Assembly: GCA_009777535.1 (NCBI GenBank)
Contig: WRLP01000005.1
Coordinates: 92,149 to 156,148, forward strand
Direction of reading: 5' to 3'
Source of the DNA: Treponema sp.
GTDB lineage: Bacteria > Spirochaetota > Spirochaetia > Treponematales > Breznakiellaceae
DNA length: 64,000 nucleotides
A model generated the notes under the pieces. The model saw only the letters and a list, made by a program, of their open reading frames with translations, was not told the DNA's origin and did no database searches. A program made the position numbers and the translations under genes. Shown here in pieces: positions 62,355 to 64,000 of this stretch (position 1 is its first letter; each line of letters starts with the position of its first letter).

Positions 62355-62619
62355 AGGTATGAAGGAAGCGTTAGCTATTTCCAAAGGGGAACTCCCAAAA
62401 AACTCATACAAAATACACATACCAGAAACCATTGATGTAAAAGCAATCAGGGAAAAAATCGGTTTATCCCAGACTTCATTTGCCAACAGTTTTGGGCTTT
62501 CAGTTTATTCGCTTCGTAACTGGGAACAAGGAAAACGACAGCCAGATCCCGCTGCCAGAGCATATCTAAAAGTCATTGAAAAGGCACCTGAGGTTGTTGT
62601 CAAAGCTCTTGCGGTGTAA
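62332..62619 (+). CDS. XRE-type helix-turn-helix antitoxin (NadS/HigA-like)
   Basis: 95 residues. Helix-turn-helix IDVKAIREKIGLSQTSFANSFGLSVYSLRNWEQGKRQPDPAARAYL in the second half, with the characteristic NWEQGKRxP of HigA/NadS regulators; the N-terminal 40 residues contact the toxin in the family. A Shine-Dalgarno AGAGGA precedes the ATG. Its toxin gene is reduced to a fragment, so this is probably a surviving orphan repressor. Confidence 0.8.
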   Translation: MGGKRIIKGMKEALAISKGELPKNSYKIHIPETIDVKAIREKIGLSQTSFANSFGLSVYSLRNWEQGKRQPDPAARAYLKVIEKAPEVVVKALAV

Positions 62620-62656
62620 CACTCCTACCCACTACCTCCTAACCCCTAACTCCTAC

Positions 62657-62923
62657 CTAATTATACGGAGCCCACGCACCGTCAAAGTAACTAATCCCGA
62701 AGTCACTGAAATAAGTGTCGGTAAGAGGTATATCCGTTAGGCCGCTCCATGTGTAGGTTAAGTGGTTGTATCCGCCGTATCGCGCAGTGCCGCCGGTTTT
62801 ATACATAGCCGCCCCTGCATCGGCAGTGTTTTTCATCGGCGCTCCGTTATCATCTTCACAGTCTACATCATTCCCTAAAATTAACCTGCCATGAATGCGG
62901 AAATCGCCGCCTGTCATATACAC
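62657..62923 (-). pseudogene. Detached 3' copy of the GGxYMxGG repeat surface protein gene
   Basis: 88 codons closely matching the C-terminus of the gene at 63642-64000 (MYMTGGDFRIHGRLILGND, MKNT, AAMYKTGGTARYGGYNHLT, ending DGAWAPYN). No signal peptide or proper start is present: the homology extends a few codons upstream (GGGG run) and is cut at the end of the mazF gene. It is best read as a partial duplicate or a truncated paralogue separated from its 5' part by the MazEF module. Confidence 0.7.
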
Positions 62924-62937
62924 CCCCCCGCCGCTAA

Positions 62938-63279
62938 CTAATTTATTCCCAATACCAGTTTCATACCCATTTCTACTTGTTCCATTGTTTCTTTTGCTGC
63001 TTTTGAAATTTTGTTCTTAAATCTACTGCGGTCTATTGCATATAGTTGTGCAACTATTATAACAGAATCTTGACTTAATTTTGATTCCCTTTTACTTATT
63101 AATACATTGCCCGGGGCATCCAATAAACGCATATTTGTTGTCAAAGGCAATACAATAATTGTCTTGATTCTGCTTTCATTAAAACCATCATCCTGTACAA
63201 TTAATACAGGGCGGCTATAGCCAATTTCGCTTCCATAAGGTATTCCAAATTCTGCCTGCCAAATTTCACCACGTATCAT
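62938..63279 (-). CDS. mazF: MazF/PemK family toxin (endoribonuclease)
   Basis: 113 residues. Family pattern: MIRGEIWQAEFG near the start, GYSRPVLIVQDDGFN, TIIVLPLTTN, PGNVLIS, ESKLSQDSVIIVAQLYAIDRSRF. MazF cleaves single-stranded RNA at short motifs. It overlaps its antitoxin gene by 14 bp and ends at the junction with the detached surface-protein copy. AT-rich relative to the flanking repeats, consistent with acquisition as a unit. Confidence 0.9.
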   Translation of the reverse strand: MIRGEIWQAEFGIPYGSEIGYSRPVLIVQDDGFNESRIKTIIVLPLTTNMRLLDAPGNVLISKRESKLSQDSVIIVAQLYAIDRSRFKNKISKAAKETMEQVEMGMKLVLGIN

Positions 63280-63532
63280 TTTTCGTCAATTCCCTTATGC
63301 TTTCAAGTGCTGCATTTGACATTGGTTCAAATTCTTTATAATAATCATCGCCGTATGTGTTAGCATCCGAATAAACTTCATTTAATTTTTGAGTTATATT
63401 TTTACGATTATTTCTTTTCAAATATTCCATCAACGCATTAAGGTATAATGCACTTCTTGAGATTCCCAAATTTTGGGCAGTTTTTTCTGCTTCAAAATAT
63501 ATTTTATCAGGTAAAGATATTGCTGTTTTCAT
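63266..63532 (-). CDS. mazE: MazE-like ribbon-helix-helix antitoxin
   Basis: 88 residues. MKTAISLPDKIYFEAEKTAQNLGISRSALYLNALMEYL is a standard ribbon-helix-helix DNA-binding domain; the acidic C-terminal half (YSDANTYGDDYYKEFEPMSNAALES) would bind MazF. The ATG lies 7 nt after a good -10 box and has no Shine-Dalgarno, so the mRNA should be leaderless or nearly so. It is the first gene of the pair. Confidence 0.82.
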   Translation of the reverse strand: MKTAISLPDKIYFEAEKTAQNLGISRSALYLNALMEYLKRNNRKNITQKLNEVYSDANTYGDDYYKEFEPMSNAALESIRELTKNDTW

Positions 63533-63539
63533 ATTACAA

Positions 63540-63568
63540 AGTATAACAAAAGTATGAAGCGGTGTCTA
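63540..63568 (-). promoter_or_regulatory. Promoter abutting mazE
   Basis: On the minus strand TAGACA (63563-63568), a 17-bp spacer and TATACT (63540-63545), with the ATG of mazE 7 nt further on. Confidence 0.65.
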
Positions 63569-63641
63569 TATGTTTTAGAGAATTTTTTTGTTGTATCCTA
63601 ACCCCACTACCCCCTACCTCCTACCTCCTAACCCCTACCCA

Positions 63642-64000
63642 CTAATACGGAGCCCACGCACCGTCACTGTAACTAATCGCTTCGTCACTGAAATAAGTGC
63701 CGGTAAGAGGTATGTTCGTCAGGCCGCTCCATGCCTCGGTTAAGTGGTTGTATCCGCCGTATCGAGCAGTGCCGCCGGTTTTATACATAGCCGCCCCGGC
63801 ACTGGCAGTGTTTTTCATCGGCGCTCCGTTATCATCTTCCCAGTCTATATCATTCCCTAAAATTAACCTGCCATGAATGCGGAAATCGCCGCCTGACATA
63901 TACACCCCCCCCCCCCACCTCGTCCCCGTTTTACCGTAGACCCAGGCATATTCCCGCATAAAAAAACAACCGCCTGCCATATACAACCCACCGCCGCCAT
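63642..64000 (-). CDS. Repeat surface protein (GGxYMxGG type), C-terminal part
   Basis: The frame stays open to the right window edge, so the N-terminus is missing; 119 or more residues are visible. Repeats of the form GGGLYMAGG and GGGVYMSGG suggest a right-handed beta-helix of the kind found in large spirochaete surface proteins. The last 80 residues (FRIHGRLILGND...AAMYKTGGTARYGGYNHL...YSDGAWAPY) form a conserved end that is duplicated at 62657-62923. A run of 12 G residues (63905-63916 read on the minus strand) lies in frame and would shift the reading frame if it changed length. Function is probably adhesion or surface coating (inference). Confidence 0.65.
   Translation of the reverse strand, partial: GGGGLYMAGGCFFMREYAWVYGKTGTRWGGGVYMSGGDFRIHGRLILGNDIDWEDDNGAPMKNTASAGAAMYKTGGTARYGGYNHLTEAWSGLTNIPLTGTYFSDEAISYSDGAWAPY
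63905..63916. repeat. Homopolymer C12/G12 tract within the surface protein gene
   Basis: Twelve consecutive C on the plus strand, encoding GGG on the minus strand in WGGGVYM. The equivalent spot in the detached copy (near 62924-62930) has only seven. Confidence 0.9.

Noticed and set aside
1..64000. CRISPR arrays, rRNA genes, phage or transposase genes
   Set aside because: None seen: no regularly spaced repeat-spacer pattern, no rRNA motifs, and no transposase, integrase or phage structural protein among the open frames.

Overview
The window is about 64 kb of bacterial chromosome with roughly 50% GC in its core genes and clearly AT-richer patches at the left end (about 0.1-6 kb) and right end (about 60-64 kb). 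The gene set points to a host-associated anaerobic spirochaete of the Treponema type. The clues are exported proteins whose mature ends begin GG-x-K/Q after the signal peptide, a YjfB-like motility protein and a DUF115 (Maf-type) protein, a transmembrane class III cyclase beside a FecR/OmpA protein, an oxygen-sensitive glycyl radical enzyme, and GGxYMxGG repeat surface proteins with a poly-G tract. The genus is inferred; there is no rRNA in the window.

Layout. 0-1.06 kb: the end of a Cys/Met-metabolism PLP enzyme and cysK. 1.06-3.42 kb: two AT-rich orphan genes separated by three attC-like structured sites, which looks like an integron cassette cluster without an integrase. 3.45-6.26 kb: TetR regulator, alpha/beta hydrolase, flavin reductase and a duplicated Cys-rich small protein. 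6.36-14.3 kb: a RecQ-like helicase converging on a minus-strand run of ribokinase, a lone OppF-type ATPase and a giant Lhr helicase. 14.3-18.1 kb: nucleoside hydrolase and SecA. 18.1-18.85 kb: a BrnT/BrnA toxin-antitoxin pair bracketed by a 31-bp direct repeat. 18.8-20.7 kb: a small exported protein and an M30-like metallopeptidase lipoprotein. 20.85-26.9 kb: a DeoR regulator and a complete 2-oxoacid dehydrogenase complex (E2, E3, fused E1 alpha-beta). 26.9-31.0 kb: adenylate/guanylate cyclase and FecR-OmpA protein, then tRNA-Gly. 31.3-42.1 kb: a catabolic island with a glycyl radical enzyme, its activase, a ROK kinase, an NAD-dependent epimerase, a sugar ABC importer and a second DeoR regulator. 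42.2-50.2 kb: tRNA-Gln with a duplicated 3' end, rplY, tilS, ftsH, an exported repeat-like protein and an HtrA-like lipoprotein protease. 50.2-60.2 kb: YbhJ-like hydratase, lepA, a DUF115 protein, a PpiD-like foldase, a motility peptide, an AroE-AroK fusion and PheA. 60.3-64 kb: an accessory zone of small modules (retropepsin-like protease, three toxin-antitoxin remnants or pairs, MazEF, repeat surface protein).

Two threads run through the window. First, nine genes have a sigma70-type promoter whose -10 box ends only 5-7 nt before the start codon, with no Shine-Dalgarno sequence, so they are probably transcribed as leaderless mRNAs. Second, several small accessory modules sit between direct repeats of host sequence (the BrnTA pair, the protease, MazEF and a structured element at tRNA-Gln). 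This suggests a recurrent route of small-module gain with no visible recombinase. Dispersed low-complexity repeats, both polypurine and GTTxGTG types, occur between genes and inside protein linkers.
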